NCBI GenBank assembly: GCA_021770825.1
Contig: JAETQD010000012.1
Span: 54,719-118,718, forward strand
Length of the DNA: 64,000 nucleotides
Direction: 5' to 3'
Source of the DNA: Clostridium sp.
GTDB lineage: Bacteria > Bacillota > Clostridia > Lachnospirales > Lachnospiraceae
How positions within the stretch are numbered: position 1 is the stretch's first letter; each line of letters opens with the position of its first letter. Under the pieces are notes generated by a model. The model was not told the DNA's origin. It worked only from the letters and a program-made list of their open reading frames with translations, and ran no database searches. Shown here in pieces: positions 35,979 through 44,587 of the stretch. The position numbers and the translations under genes are program-made.

Positions 35979-37539
35979 GGGCAGTGAAATTGTGGATGGA
36001 ACAGGTGCGCCGGCTTACAGGGCGGATCTGGCCGTAAAGGATGGAAAAATTGTAAAAATTGCACCGGAGATTTCGGGAGAGGCAGAGCTTGTGATTGACG
36101 GGACCGGGCTTGTGACCGCCCCGGGATTTATTGACATGCATTCCCACTCGGATGTACAGTTCCTTTTGGATAACCGGGGACAGAGCAGGATTTTCCAGGG
36201 GGTGACCAGTGAGCTTTCCGGACAGTGCGGAAGCAGTCCGTTTCCGTGTCCCAGGGAACATATGGACCGTATCCGGCAGTATGTGGGAAGGAATGTGGAG
36301 GAGTATGCATCCTCGTCACTGGAAGAATTCTTAAATAAAGTAAAACGGGATCATAAAGATATGGGAACCAATCTGCTTCCGCTGGTGGGACATGGAGCGC
36401 TCCGTTGCGGTGTGATGGGGTATGAAAACCGGAAAGCCACAGAGGAAGAACTTGCAGAGATGAAGGCGCTTTTGAAGGCGGATATGGAGACGGGAGCCTG
36501 GGGACTTTCCCTGGGGCTTGGATATACGCCCGGCGTGTCCTCGGATCAGGAGGAGCTCTGTGAACTGGGCCAGGTGGTGGCAGACTTCAATGGAATTATC
36601 ACTTCCCATATGCGGTATCAGAATCTGAGGACGCCGGAAGCTCTGGAAGAGATGTACGAGATCAACAGACGTACCGGAGCCCATGTACATATTGCTCATT
36701 TTAAGGCCAGCGGAAAAGAGACCTGGGGCAAGGCGAAGGAATTTGCAGACAATGTCCTTGCAGCCAGAAGGTCCGGAATTTATGTGACTGCGGATTCCTA
36801 CCCTTATACGGCATCGTCCTCCGGAATTACCAACTCCTTCCCCAAGTGGTCCATCCAGGGCGGCACACAGACGGCCATTGGAATTTTAAAGGATCCGGAC
36901 AGAAGAGGAACGTTAATCAGCGAGCTGGAGGAAATTTTTGAGACAAAAGAAGATGGCGAGGCCCTTTATGTGGTGACCACAGGCGGAATGTGTCCGGAGG
37001 CCGATGGAAAAACCATCTGGCAGATCAGCGAGGAGCTCCATATATCCATGGCTGAGGCGGCGGCCAAGGTTTGCGTGGATACCGATGCCAAAGCAACCTG
37101 CATTTCCTTTGCCATGTGCGAGGAAGATGTGGACGTGATGTTAAGCCAGAATGAATTCTGCATCGGCAGCGACGGGGTTTCCTATTCGCTTTCGCCGGAG
37201 GATAATGAGGGAAAACCGCATCCGAGAAATTTCGGCACCTTCCCGCGTTTCCTTCGTCTGGCCAGGGAAAAGAATTTTTGCAGTCTGGAAACGGCAGTCC
37301 GCAGAATGACCGGACAGACGGCCGAGTACATCGGGTTAAAGGACCGGGGAATTTTAAAGGAAGGCATGATTGCGGATATTACGGTGTTTGATGCAAAGAC
37401 CGTTGCGGATAAGGCCACCTATGAAAACCCGTTCCAGAAGCCGGAAGGAATTTACCATGTGTTCCTTGGCGGTGAAGCAGCCCTTCTGAACGGGGAACAG
37501 ACAGAAAAACGGCTGGGACAATTTATTTTGAATAAGTAG
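35959..37539 (+). CDS. N-acyl-D-amino-acid deacylase (amidohydrolase superfamily)
   Basis: A 526-residue protein. The metal motif PGFIDMHSHSDVQF (about residues 55-68), GLSLGLGYTPGVSS, HMRYQ, HIAHFKASGKETWG, and the late IGSDGVSYSL and HPRNFGTFPRFL motifs match D-aminoacylase/D-glutamate deacylase enzymes. It removes the N-acyl group from D-amino acids; exact substrate is unknown. It shares 20 bases with niaR and has a GGGGAGG site within niaR, so it is in the nad operon although it has no obvious role in NAD synthesis. Confidence 0.85.
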   Translation: MYQLLIKGSEIVDGTGAPAYRADLAVKDGKIVKIAPEISGEAELVIDGTGLVTAPGFIDMHSHSDVQFLLDNRGQSRIFQGVTSELSGQCGSSPFPCPREHMDRIRQYVGRNVEEYASSSLEEFLNKVKRDHKDMGTNLLPLVGHGALRCGVMGYENRKATEEELAEMKALLKADMETGAWGLSLGLGYTPGVSSDQEELCELGQVVADFNGIITSHMRYQNLRTPEALEEMYEINRRTGAHVHIAHFKASGKETWGKAKEFADNVLAARRSGIYVTADSYPYTASSSGITNSFPKWSIQGGTQTAIGILKDPDRRGTLISELEEIFETKEDGEALYVVTTGGMCPEADGKTIWQISEELHISMAEAAAKVCVDTDAKATCISFAMCEEDVDVMLSQNEFCIGSDGVSYSLSPEDNEGKPHPRNFGTFPRFLRLAREKNFCSLETAVRRMTGQTAEYIGLKDRGILKEGMIADITVFDAKTVADKATYENPFQKPEGIYHVFLGGEAALLNGEQTEKRLGQFILNK

Positions 37540-37544
37540 TATAT

Positions 37545-37580
37545 AAAAGCACGGCTGATTGGGGGTCAGCCGTGCTTATC
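37545..37580. terminator. Bidirectional terminator between the deacylase gene and argG
   Basis: AAGCACGGCTGA (37547) and TCAGCCGTGCTT (37566) form a perfect stem between converging genes. Confidence 0.85.
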
Positions 37581-37601
37581 TGATTCTATATGAACGTGAA
37601 G

Positions 37602-38816
37602 TTATTTGTTTTCGTTTACCTGCGCCATCTTCATTGCACGTACCTTTGTGGAGAGGCCGTACAGGTTGATGAAGCCGGATGCGTCATGGTGGTCATAGAG
37701 ATCACCGGTGGTGAAGGAGGCGATGCTCTCATTGTACAGAGAGTAGGGAGAGGTGGTTCCCTGCTTGATAATGTTGCCCTTGTAAAGCTTCATTTTGCAG
37801 TCGCCGGTCACGTACTGCTGTGTGGATTCCACGAAGGCCTGGAGAGCTTCCCGTAAGGGGCTGAACCATTTTGCGGAGTAAACCACATCAGCGAATTCGT
37901 TGTCGATGTTCTTCTTGTATTTTAAAGTTTCCTTGTCCAGAATCAGTTCTTCCAACTGCTTGTGTGCTTCGATTAAGATGGTTCCGCCAGGAGTCTCGTA
38001 AACACCGCGGGATTTCATGCCAACCATACGGTTTTCCACGATATCGGTGATTCCGATTCCATGCTGTCCGCCCAGCTCGTTGAGCTTTTCAAGAAGTGCG
38101 GAGAATTTCATCTTTTCGCCGTTTAAGGCAACCGGAACTCCCTTTTCAAAGGAAATGGTCAACTCAACCTCTTCTTCCGGAGCCTTCTCGGGGGTTACGC
38201 CGAGAACCAGCATGTGGTCAAAGTTGGGTGCCTGAGCCGGGTCTTCCAGCTCCAGACCCTCATGGCTGATGTGCCAGATGTTGCGGTCGCGGCTGTAACT
38301 GTTGTCGGCCTTGAAGGGAAGGTCAATATGATGTGCGGCACAGTATTCCAGCTCTTCTTCACGGGACTTGATATTCCAGGTTCTCCAGGGAGCGATGATC
38401 TTCATTTCAGGAGCCAGCGCCTTGATCCCCAGCTCGAAACGTACCTGGTCGTTTCCTTTTCCTGTGGCACCATGGCAGATGGCAACGGCGCCTTCTTTCT
38501 TAGCAATGTCCACCAGAATCTTGGCAATCAGCGGACGGGCCATGGCAGTGCCGATTAAGTACTTGTTTTCATAGGTGGCATTTGCCTTTACACAGGGAGC
38601 GATATATTCATCGCAGAATTCATCGGTGACATGTTCAATATAAAGCTTGGAAGCGCCGCAGTATTTTGCTCTTTCTTCCAGACCGTCCAGCTCATTTCCC
38701 TGTCCCACATCAATGCAGACACAGATAACTTCGTAATCGTAATTTTCCTGTAACCACGGAATCAGTACGGTGGTATCAAGACCGCCGGAATATGCTAAAA
38801 TGACTTTCTCTTTCAT
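37602..38816 (-). CDS. argG: Argininosuccinate synthase
   Basis: A 404-residue ATP-dependent enzyme joining citrulline and aspartate. Motifs: the P-loop [42 protein letters not shown], and [17 protein letters not shown]. The ribosome binding site GGAGGAG is nine bases upstream. The promoter and ARG box upstream indicate ArgR control. It is not next to argH, which is 20 kb away. Confidence 0.96.
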   Translation of the reverse strand: MKEKVILAYSGGLDTTVLIPWLQENYDYEVICVCIDVGQGNELDGLEERAKYCGASKLYIEHVTDEFCDEYIAPCVKANATYENKYLIGTAMARPLIAKILVDIAKKEGAVAICHGATGKGNDQVRFELGIKALAPEMKIIAPWRTWNIKSREEELEYCAAHHIDLPFKADNSYSRDRNIWHISHEGLELEDPAQAPNFDHMLVLGVTPEKAPEEEVELTISFEKGVPVALNGEKMKFSALLEKLNELGGQHGIGITDIVENRMVGMKSRGVYETPGGTILIEAHKQLEELILDKETLKYKKNIDNEFADVVYSAKWFSPLREALQAFVESTQQYVTGDCKMKLYKGNIIKQGTTSPYSLYNESIASFTTGDLYDHHDASGFINLYGLSTKVRAMKMAQVNENK

Positions 38817-38864
38817 AACATTTCTCCTCCAGTTTTGTCGCGTATGGTTTTCTTATGCCACATA

Positions 38865-38893
38865 AATATACAACTGCTTTTCCGAAAAGTCAA
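38865..38893 (-). promoter_or_regulatory. Sigma-A promoter of argG
   Basis: On the minus strand: TTGACT, 17 bp, TATATT. Confidence 0.75.
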
Positions 38894-38899
38894 GGGGTA

Positions 38900-38918
38900 A
38901 AATGAATTTTTATTAATT
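38900..38918 (-). promoter_or_regulatory. argR box: ARG box upstream of the argG promoter
   Basis: On the minus strand AATTAATAAAAATTCATTT fits the Bacillus-type ARG box CATGAATAAAAATTCAAGT at 15 of 19 positions. It lies six bases upstream of the -35 box. An argR gene is present at 60073, so control by arginine is likely. Confidence 0.55.
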
Positions 38919-38935
38919 TATTTTGCATAATATGC

Positions 38936-38971
38936 ATAAAAAGCCGACTGCACGGATGATGCAGCCGGCTT
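38936..38971 (-). terminator. Terminator after the DUF362 gene
   Basis: AAGCCGACTGCA (38941) and TGCAGCCGGCTT (38960) pair with one mismatch; the minus-strand transcript then reads TTTTTATG. Confidence 0.8.
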
Positions 38972-38993
38972 GCCGGGAATTTCTGCAATTTTG

Positions 38994-39860
38994 TTACTCA
39001 ACTTCCACCAATTCATATTCTCTGGAACCGATGCCGAGCTTTGCGGCGGCCTCCACTGTGTGGACGCCGTTTCTGGACTCAATTCTTTCCAGAAGGTGGT
39101 CTCTTCCGGGATCATCTGCTTTGTAAACCAGATCCAGGCAGGCCTGGTCGATGGCAACCGGATCCAGGGATACCAGAATTCCGATGTCCTTCATGCAGGG
39201 ATCTTCTGCAACAGCGCAGCAGTCACAGTCCACGGACATGTTCTTCATTACGTTTACATATACGATATTTCCATTGAAGTAATTTACAACGGAGGCTGCT
39301 GCATCGGCCATGGATTCCAGGAAAGAGTCATGGTCGGCAGTCCAGATCTTTTCCGGCTCTCCGGCTCCGTGGATGTATGCCTTTCCGAAGGAAGAGGCAA
39401 CGCCGATGGAGAGCTGCTTTAAGGCTCCGCCGTAGCCGCCCATGGGGTGGCCCTTGAAATGGGATAATACCACCATGGAGTCATAGTTTACGATGTTTTT
39501 GCCGACATAATTCTTTTTGATTACAGTTCCGTTGGGGATTTCAAGTTCCAGATCCGGACCTTCGGCATCCAGGAGGTCTACGTTGAAAATATCGGACCAG
39601 CCATGAACCTTAAGGGTTTTTAAGTGCTTTTTGGTGGTGTTTCTCTGCCCTTCGTAGGCAGTGTTGCATTCCACAACCGTTCCGTTCACATGTTCAATCA
39701 TGGGTTTCCAGAAGTTGGGTCTTAAGAAGTTCTGGTTTCCGACTTCGCCGGAGTGCAGCTTTACAGCCACCTTTTTGCCAAGCTCCTTTCCAACCATATC
39801 ATAAAGTTCCACTACCTTTTCCGGTGTGATGGTCCTGGAAAAATATACATTCGGCGCCAT
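38994..39860 (-). CDS. DUF362 domain protein
   Basis: A 288-residue protein. The family motifs are VAVKLHSGEVGNQNFLRP, VVLSHFKGHPMGGYGGALKQLSIGV, and DCDCCAVAEDPCMKDIGILVSLDPVAIDQACLDL with a cysteine cluster that may bind metal. DUF362 proteins are often fused to or paired with ferredoxins; this one lacks a 4Fe-4S ferredoxin domain. Biochemical role unknown. Confidence 0.85.
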   Translation of the reverse strand: MAPNVYFSRTITPEKVVELYDMVGKELGKKVAVKLHSGEVGNQNFLRPNFWKPMIEHVNGTVVECNTAYEGQRNTTKKHLKTLKVHGWSDIFNVDLLDAEGPDLELEIPNGTVIKKNYVGKNIVNYDSMVVLSHFKGHPMGGYGGALKQLSIGVASSFGKAYIHGAGEPEKIWTADHDSFLESMADAAASVVNYFNGNIVYVNVMKNMSVDCDCCAVAEDPCMKDIGILVSLDPVAIDQACLDLVYKADDPGRDHLLERIESRNGVHTVEAAAKLGIGSREYELVEVE

Positions 39861-39897
39861 TTGTCTCCTCCTTTATTAAGCATAATTGGATACTTCT

Positions 39898-39927
39898 ATT
39901 GTAGCAATGATTTCCGCGCTGCGTCAA
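39898..39927 (-). promoter_or_regulatory. Sigma-A promoter of the DUF362 gene
   Basis: On the minus strand: TTGACG, 18 bp, TACAAT. Confidence 0.65.
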
Positions 39928-39969
39928 GTGGGCAGGCGGCTAAAATCAACGAAAAAAATCGCCAAAGGG

Positions 39970-39999
39970 TTTACCATAGGAAGGGGAATATGGTAGAAT
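39970..39999 (+). promoter_or_regulatory. Probable promoter of azlCD
   Basis: TTTACC, 18 bp, TAGAAT. A start near 40006 would put the large hairpin at the very 5' end of the mRNA. Confidence 0.5.
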
Positions 40000-40017
40000 G
40001 TCACCAGACATTATACT

Positions 40018-40061
40018 AGTGCATCTGGTTTTTTGCGTGTACCGCAAAAAATCCAGGCACT
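40018..40061 (+). other. Long leader hairpin of azlCD
   Basis: Starting AGTGC and ending GCACT, the arms continue as CTGG/CCAG and TTTTTTGCG/CGCAAAAAA with small bulges around a five-base loop. There is no T-run after it, so it is not a simple terminator; it may control translation or stability of azlC. Confidence 0.6.
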
Positions 40062-40088
40062 GACGACAGACAGGATACGGAGGAAAAA

Positions 40089-40814
40089 ATGGACTGGAGA
40101 AGAGAATTCGGGCGCGGACTTAAGGATGGAACGCCCATTTGCCTGGGATATATTCCGGTGGCCTTTACCTTTGGATTTATTGCGGTTTCCGGCGGCCTGC
40201 CCGTGTGGGCGGCGCTTCTGATTTCTTTAACGAATCTCACCAGCGCGGGACAGTTTGCAGGAACCAATCTGATTCTCCTGGGTGCAGGATATGTGGAAAT
40301 CGGGCTGACTACCTTTGTGATTAATATTCGGTATATGTTAATGTCTCTGTCACTGACGCAGAAGATCGAGGAGAAGATGGGAGTATTGAAACGTATGCTC
40401 TTTGGCTTTGCAGTGACGGATGAAATTTTTGTGGTGGCTTCCTTAAAACCTGGAACGCTGAGGGCGGCATACCTTTTTGGGCTGATTCTTCCGCCCATTA
40501 CCGGCTGGAATCTGGGAACCATTCTGGGGGCATGCATTTCATCAGTGCTGCCTGCGGCCCTTCAGAATGCCATGGGAATTGCTTTATACGGCATGTTTAT
40601 TGCACTGATTGTCCCGGCTGCCAGGGATTCGGTTCATGTGCTTGCCATCATATTGATTGCAGTTTTTGTGAACTGTATGTTAAAATATATTCCGGTATTT
40701 TCTTTTATTTCTTCGGGATTCAGGATTATTCTTTCCACTGTGGCCGGAGCCGGGATCGGAGCGGTGCTCTTTCCCAGGGATGATACGGAATACGTGACAA
40801 ACGAGGTGGAATAA
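40089..40814 (+). CDS. azlC: AzlC family branched-chain amino acid exporter, large subunit
   Basis: A 241-residue membrane protein. The start (FGRGLKDGTPICLGYIPVAFTFGFIA), TSAGQFAGTNL and VINIRYMLMSLSL are characteristic AzlC motifs. With AzlD it exports branched-chain amino acids or analogues. The azlD gene starts two bases after its stop. Confidence 0.93.
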   Translation: MDWRREFGRGLKDGTPICLGYIPVAFTFGFIAVSGGLPVWAALLISLTNLTSAGQFAGTNLILLGAGYVEIGLTTFVINIRYMLMSLSLTQKIEEKMGVLKRMLFGFAVTDEIFVVASLKPGTLRAAYLFGLILPPITGWNLGTILGACISSVLPAALQNAMGIALYGMFIALIVPAARDSVHVLAIILIAVFVNCMLKYIPVFSFISSGFRIILSTVAGAGIGAVLFPRDDTEYVTNEVE

Positions 40815-40815
40815 T

Positions 40816-41124
40816 ATGGATATGAAACGGGTTATCATCTGTATTTTTATTATGGCACTTGTGACATATATCCCCAGAGTGGTGCCGCTTACGGTGTTCA
40901 GAAAACAGATTAAATCACGGTATATACGGTCATTTCTGGATTATACGCCCTATGCAGTTTTAGGGGCAATGACCTTTCCGGATGTATTCACTTCAACGGG
41001 AAGCCTCTATTCGGCCCTGGCAGGGACGGCAGTGGCGCTGGTACTCAGTTATTATAGGAAAGGTTTGGTTACGGTAGCGTGCTCAGCCATTGTGGTTGTT
41101 TATGTGGTTGAGATGATTTTATAG
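40816..41124 (+). CDS. azlD: AzlD family branched-chain amino acid exporter, small subunit
   Basis: A 102-residue membrane protein with about three hydrophobic segments and the family motifs TYIPRVVPL and FLDYTPYAVLGAMTFP. It always accompanies AzlC. A 53-bp gap without a clear terminator leads to the cyclodeaminase gene. Confidence 0.92.
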   Translation: MDMKRVIICIFIMALVTYIPRVVPLTVFRKQIKSRYIRSFLDYTPYAVLGAMTFPDVFTSTGSLYSALAGTAVALVLSYYRKGLVTVACSAIVVVYVVEMIL

Positions 41125-41177
41125 GACACAGGCCGGATACGGACGAAACCGGTCTGCGATCAGAGAGGAGGAACCAT

Positions 41178-41798
41178 ATGGAAGAATGGAATGGATACCT
41201 GGAGGTGCTGGCGTCAAAGGCACCGGTACCGGGAGGCGGAGGAGCCTCTGCTGTCTGCGGAGCACTGGGGGCTGCTCTGGGAGAGATGGTTGGAAACCTG
41301 ACCACGGGGAAGAAGAAATATCTTCAGTGGGAGGATGAAGTGCAAACATGTCTTGGGGACCTGAAAGCCTCCAGAAGCCAGTTCCTTTTTTTGTCGGCAG
41401 AGGATGCCAGGGTATTTGAGCCCCTTTCCAAGGCCTACGGCATGAAGGCAGAGACGGATGAGGAACGGAGAAAAAAGGAAGAATATATGGAAGGATGCCT
41501 CAATGAGGCGGCGGCAGTTCCTCTTAAAATCATGGAGGAATGCATTAAGGCCATGGGACCTGTGGAGCTTTTGGCTCTTCATGGAAGCCGTCTGGCGGTC
41601 AGCGATGCCGGAGTGGGTATCCAGTTTTTGCGGTCTGCTCTGTTGGGGGCTGTGATGAATGTATATATTAATACGAAGCTCATGAAAAACAGAGAGCAGG
41701 CTGAGCATTTAAATCAGATGGCAGATCAGTTCGTGAAGGAAGGAACAGAGAAGGCAGACCGGATTTATGGAATTGTACTGGAGGCGGTGAAGGGATGA
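41178..41798 (+). CDS. Cyclodeaminase/cyclohydrolase family protein (FTCD C-terminal-like)
   Basis: A 206-residue helical protein. PVPGGGGASAVCGALGAALGEMVGNLT is the hallmark folate-binding start of this family, and KAYGMKAETDEERRKKEE follows. Members are methenyl-THF cyclohydrolase (FchA) or formimino-THF cyclodeaminase. Its overlap (ATGA) with folD supports a one-carbon folate role. Which of the two activities it has cannot be read from the sequence. Confidence 0.88.
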   Translation: MEEWNGYLEVLASKAPVPGGGGASAVCGALGAALGEMVGNLTTGKKKYLQWEDEVQTCLGDLKASRSQFLFLSAEDARVFEPLSKAYGMKAETDEERRKKEEYMEGCLNEAAAVPLKIMEECIKAMGPVELLALHGSRLAVSDAGVGIQFLRSALLGAVMNVYINTKLMKNREQAEHLNQMADQFVKEGTEKADRIYGIVLEAVKG

Positions 41799-42646
41799 TT
41801 ACATTAAAGGGTGCGGAGGTATCAGCGAAACTTAAGGAGCAGGTGAAGGAGTACCTGGAGGCCATGAACGGATATATCCCGACAGCCGCCATTGTCCGCG
41901 TGGGCGAAAGGCCGGATGATGTTTCCTACGAGCGGAATGTGATGAAGAAAATTGCTGCTTTCGGCATGGAAGCCAGGTCCTTTGTATTTCCGGAAACCAT
42001 TTCAGAGGAAGAGTTCCAAAAGGAGTTTAAAAAGATCAATGAGGATGATGCCATTGATGGAATTCTTTTGTTCCGCCCACTTCCCAAAACCATGGATGAG
42101 CGGGCCTTTGAGAGGATGATCGATCCCGGGAAGGACCTGGACGGTATCAGTCCTGTGAATACGGCCAGGGTGTTTGCGGGGGAAGAGGATGGATTTGCCC
42201 CCTGTACGGCGGAGGCTGTGATTGAGGTTTTAAAGGCCTATGACATGGAGATCACAGGAAAGCACGCAGTGGTTGTGGGACGGAGTATGGTTGTGGGAAG
42301 ACCCCTTTCCATGCTGTTTTTAAAGGAAAACGCCACGGTGACTGTCTGCCATACGCGGACAAAGGATTTGAAGAAGATGTGCCGGGAGGCGGATATTCTG
42401 GTGGCGGCGGCCGGAAAGGCCGAAATGCTTTCTGCGGAGCATGTGGCCTGCGGTGCCGTGGTCATTGATGTGGGAATCAATGTGGATGAAAATGGAAAGC
42501 TGTGCGGCGATGTGAAGTGGGAGGGGCTGGAAACAGCTGCCCTGGCTGCAACACCGGTACCGGGAGGCGTGGGAGCCGTGACAACGGCAGTGTTATGTAA
42601 ACATCTGGCCCAGGCGGCTCTCAGACGGCGTGGAAACAAGAATTAA
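41795..42646 (+). CDS. folD: Bifunctional methylene-THF dehydrogenase/methenyl-THF cyclohydrolase
   Basis: A 283-residue enzyme. AIVRVGERPDDVSYERNVMKK carries the substrate site with the conserved YxxxxxKK pattern, DGILLFRPLPK and ISPVNTARV follow, then the Rossmann segment VVVGRSMVVGRPLSMLF and the closing ATPVPGGVGAVTTAVL. In Bacillus folD lies in the nusB-xseA cluster; here it is 12 kb away, next to the cyclodeaminase. Confidence 0.96.
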   Translation: MITLKGAEVSAKLKEQVKEYLEAMNGYIPTAAIVRVGERPDDVSYERNVMKKIAAFGMEARSFVFPETISEEEFQKEFKKINEDDAIDGILLFRPLPKTMDERAFERMIDPGKDLDGISPVNTARVFAGEEDGFAPCTAEAVIEVLKAYDMEITGKHAVVVGRSMVVGRPLSMLFLKENATVTVCHTRTKDLKKMCREADILVAAAGKAEMLSAEHVACGAVVIDVGINVDENGKLCGDVKWEGLETAALAATPVPGGVGAVTTAVLCKHLAQAALRRRGNKN

Positions 42647-42657
42647 AGGTATAAAAA

Positions 42658-42704
42658 TCTCCTGATATGGAATACTACTGGTAATTCATTTCAGGAGGTT
42701 TTTT
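42658..42704 (+). terminator. Hairpin at the folD end that includes the next gene's ribosome binding site
   Basis: CTCCTGA (42659-42665) pairs with TCAGGAG (42691-42697), followed by GTTTTTT. It resembles a terminator for folD, but the AGGAGG at 42693-42698 is also the ribosome binding site of the ATG at 42705, so it could hide that site as well. Confidence 0.6.
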
Positions 42705-43133
42705 ATGTGGGGAATTGTTGTGGCGCTGCTTTCCGGAGCGCTTATGAGTATTCAGGGAGTGTTTAATACGGAGGTAACCAAGCAGAGCAGTATCTGGGCG
42801 GCTGCAGGATGGGTGCAGCTCACCGCCTTTGCGACCTGTGTGGTTTTATATTTCTGCACCGGACGCGGAGAGATATGGGGGATGTTTTCAGTGGACAGAA
42901 AGTACATGCTGCTGGGCGGTGTCATGGGAGCCTTTATCACATGGACCGTGATTAAGAGCATGGATGGCCTAGGACCTGCAAAGGCAACACTTCTTATTGT
43001 GGTGACACAGATTTTGGTGTCGTATCTTGTGGAAGTGTTTGGCATGTTCGGGGTGGACAGGGCAGGATTTGAGTGGAAGAAGCTGATTGGTGCTGCCATT
43101 GCCATTGCGGGGATTGTGGTGTTCCGGTGGTAA
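42705..43133 (+). CDS. DMT family transporter, YdcZ (DUF606) type
   Basis: A 142-residue protein with four to five hydrophobic segments, start MWGIVVALLSGALMSIQGVFN and the block GAFITWTVIKSMDGLGPAKATLLIVVTQIL. These single-domain proteins are half-size members of the drug/metabolite transporter superfamily, often acting as dimers. Substrate unknown. Confidence 0.87.
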   Translation: MWGIVVALLSGALMSIQGVFNTEVTKQSSIWAAAGWVQLTAFATCVVLYFCTGRGEIWGMFSVDRKYMLLGGVMGAFITWTVIKSMDGLGPAKATLLIVVTQILVSYLVEVFGMFGVDRAGFEWKKLIGAAIAIAGIVVFRW

Positions 43134-43254
43134 CAGCAGAATATGACCGGGCATGAAAAGTTTTTAAAATGGGGCTTGTTTTTACAGGTGGGTTTGGATA
43201 GAATATAGGTGGGCAGAACAGTATCTTCTGGAGAATTCTTCAGGAGGTATGATT

Positions 43255-43827
43255 ATGTGGAAAAAAGTCAGTAAGAAATATTGGAAAATTGCAGCGGCCG
43301 CGGTATTTTTGTCCGTGGCCGGGCTTTTCTATGGCGTCTTTGGTGGAAAATCCGGAGACGTTTTGTTAGAAGAAGGGATCAAAACCGCAGAGACAGCCGA
43401 ACCATCAAAGGCAGATGAGCCGGGGTATTTTGTACATATATGCGGAGAGGTGAACCAGCCGGGAGTCTATGAGCTTCCGGAAGGAAGCCGTGTGTTTGAA
43501 GCTGTGGAGGCGGCAGGGGGATTTACAGAGTCAGCAGCTTCGGATTCCCTGAATCTGGCACAAAAAGTTTCTGATGGGATGAAATTGGTGGTATTAAGCG
43601 AAAATGAGGCAGAAGCCCTTTTGGAAGAGTCCGGCGGGCTGGTCAATATCAATACGGCCTCAAAGGAGCAGCTTATGACCCTGACAGGAATTGGGGAGTC
43701 ACGGGCGGAGGATATTATCCGTTTCCGGGAGGAATCCGGCGGTTTTGAGAAAATTGAGGACATTATGAAGGTTCCCGGCATTAAGAATGCGGGTTTTCAG
43801 AAGATAAAAGATCGTATCACAGTTTAG
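43255..43827 (+). CDS. comEA: ComEA-like protein with SLBB and helix-hairpin-helix domains
   Basis: A 190-residue protein. One N-terminal membrane segment (KIAAAAVFLSVAGLFYGVFG) is followed by an SLBB domain (VHICGEVNQPGVYELPEGSRVFEAVEAAGG) and a C-terminal double helix-hairpin-helix (VNINTASKEQLMTLTGIGESRAEDIIRFRE, IMKVPGIKNAGFQKIKDRI). ComEA binds incoming DNA at the cell surface during transformation; no other competence genes are seen here. ATG 43255 has AGGAGG at the ideal spacing. Confidence 0.92.
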   Translation: MWKKVSKKYWKIAAAAVFLSVAGLFYGVFGGKSGDVLLEEGIKTAETAEPSKADEPGYFVHICGEVNQPGVYELPEGSRVFEAVEAAGGFTESAASDSLNLAQKVSDGMKLVVLSENEAEALLEESGGLVNINTASKEQLMTLTGIGESRAEDIIRFREESGGFEKIEDIMKVPGIKNAGFQKIKDRITV

Positions 43828-43839
43828 CAGGAGGAGAAA

Positions 43840-44538
43840 ATGGCGAAAGTTCTGGTTGTGGATGATGAGAAATTGATTGTAAAAGGAATCCGGTTCAGTC
43901 TGGAACAGGATGGAATGGAAGTAGATTGCGCGTATGATGGAAATGAGGCCATAGAGAAGGCAAAGCAGACAGAATATGATGTGGTGCTTTTGGACGTGAT
44001 GCTGCCGGAGCACGACGGGTTTGAGGTGTGCCAGGCAATCCGTGAATTTTCAGAGATGCCTATTATCATGCTGACAGCAAAGGGCGGCGATATGGACAAA
44101 ATCCTTGGCCTCGAATACGGTGCAGACGATTACATCACGAAGCCCTTCAATATTCTGGAGGTGAAAGCCAGAATCAAAGCCATTATCCGGAGAAATTCCA
44201 GAAAATCCGGCAAAAATGGAAGAGCAGACAACAGCATGGTGGTCTGCGGAGATTTAAAACTGGACAGAGAGGGCAGACGGGTGTTTATTAAGGAAAAGGA
44301 GATCAATCTGACTGCCAAGGAGTTTGATTTGCTGGAGCTGCTTGTGACAAATCCCAATAAGGTATACAGCAGAGAAGCACTCCTTAGCTATGTCTGGGGA
44401 AATAAGGCCATGGACAGCGGAGATGTGAGGACCGTAGACGTGCATGTGCGGAGACTCCGCGAAAAAATCGAACCCAGTCCCAGCGATCCCAAATACGTTC
44501 ACACAAAATGGGGTGTGGGATACTATTTCCGCGCCTAG
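43840..44538 (+). CDS. OmpR/PhoB family response regulator
   Basis: A 232-residue two-domain regulator. The receiver domain has Asp8-Asp9, phosphoacceptor Asp52 (LLDVMLPEHDG) and the KPFNILEVKAR switch lysine. The C-terminal winged helix holds INLTAKEFDLLELLVTNPNKVYSREALLSYVWG and RTVDVHVRRLREKI. No histidine kinase gene is next to it, so its partner is elsewhere. It starts 12 bp after comEA. Confidence 0.93.
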   Translation: MAKVLVVDDEKLIVKGIRFSLEQDGMEVDCAYDGNEAIEKAKQTEYDVVLLDVMLPEHDGFEVCQAIREFSEMPIIMLTAKGGDMDKILGLEYGADDYITKPFNILEVKARIKAIIRRNSRKSGKNGRADNSMVVCGDLKLDREGRRVFIKEKEINLTAKEFDLLELLVTNPNKVYSREALLSYVWGNKAMDSGDVRTVDVHVRRLREKIEPSPSDPKYVHTKWGVGYYFRA

Positions 44539-44587
44539 CAGTGGGAACCGGCTGTTTTTACAATTTTTTGCAGAAGAGGTATACAAA

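Noticed and set aside
38924..38937. Second ARG box at TGCATAATATGCA upstream of argG
   Set aside because: The palindrome has odd length with an inner spacing that does not fit ARG boxes, and the core bases differ from TGAAT/ATTCA.
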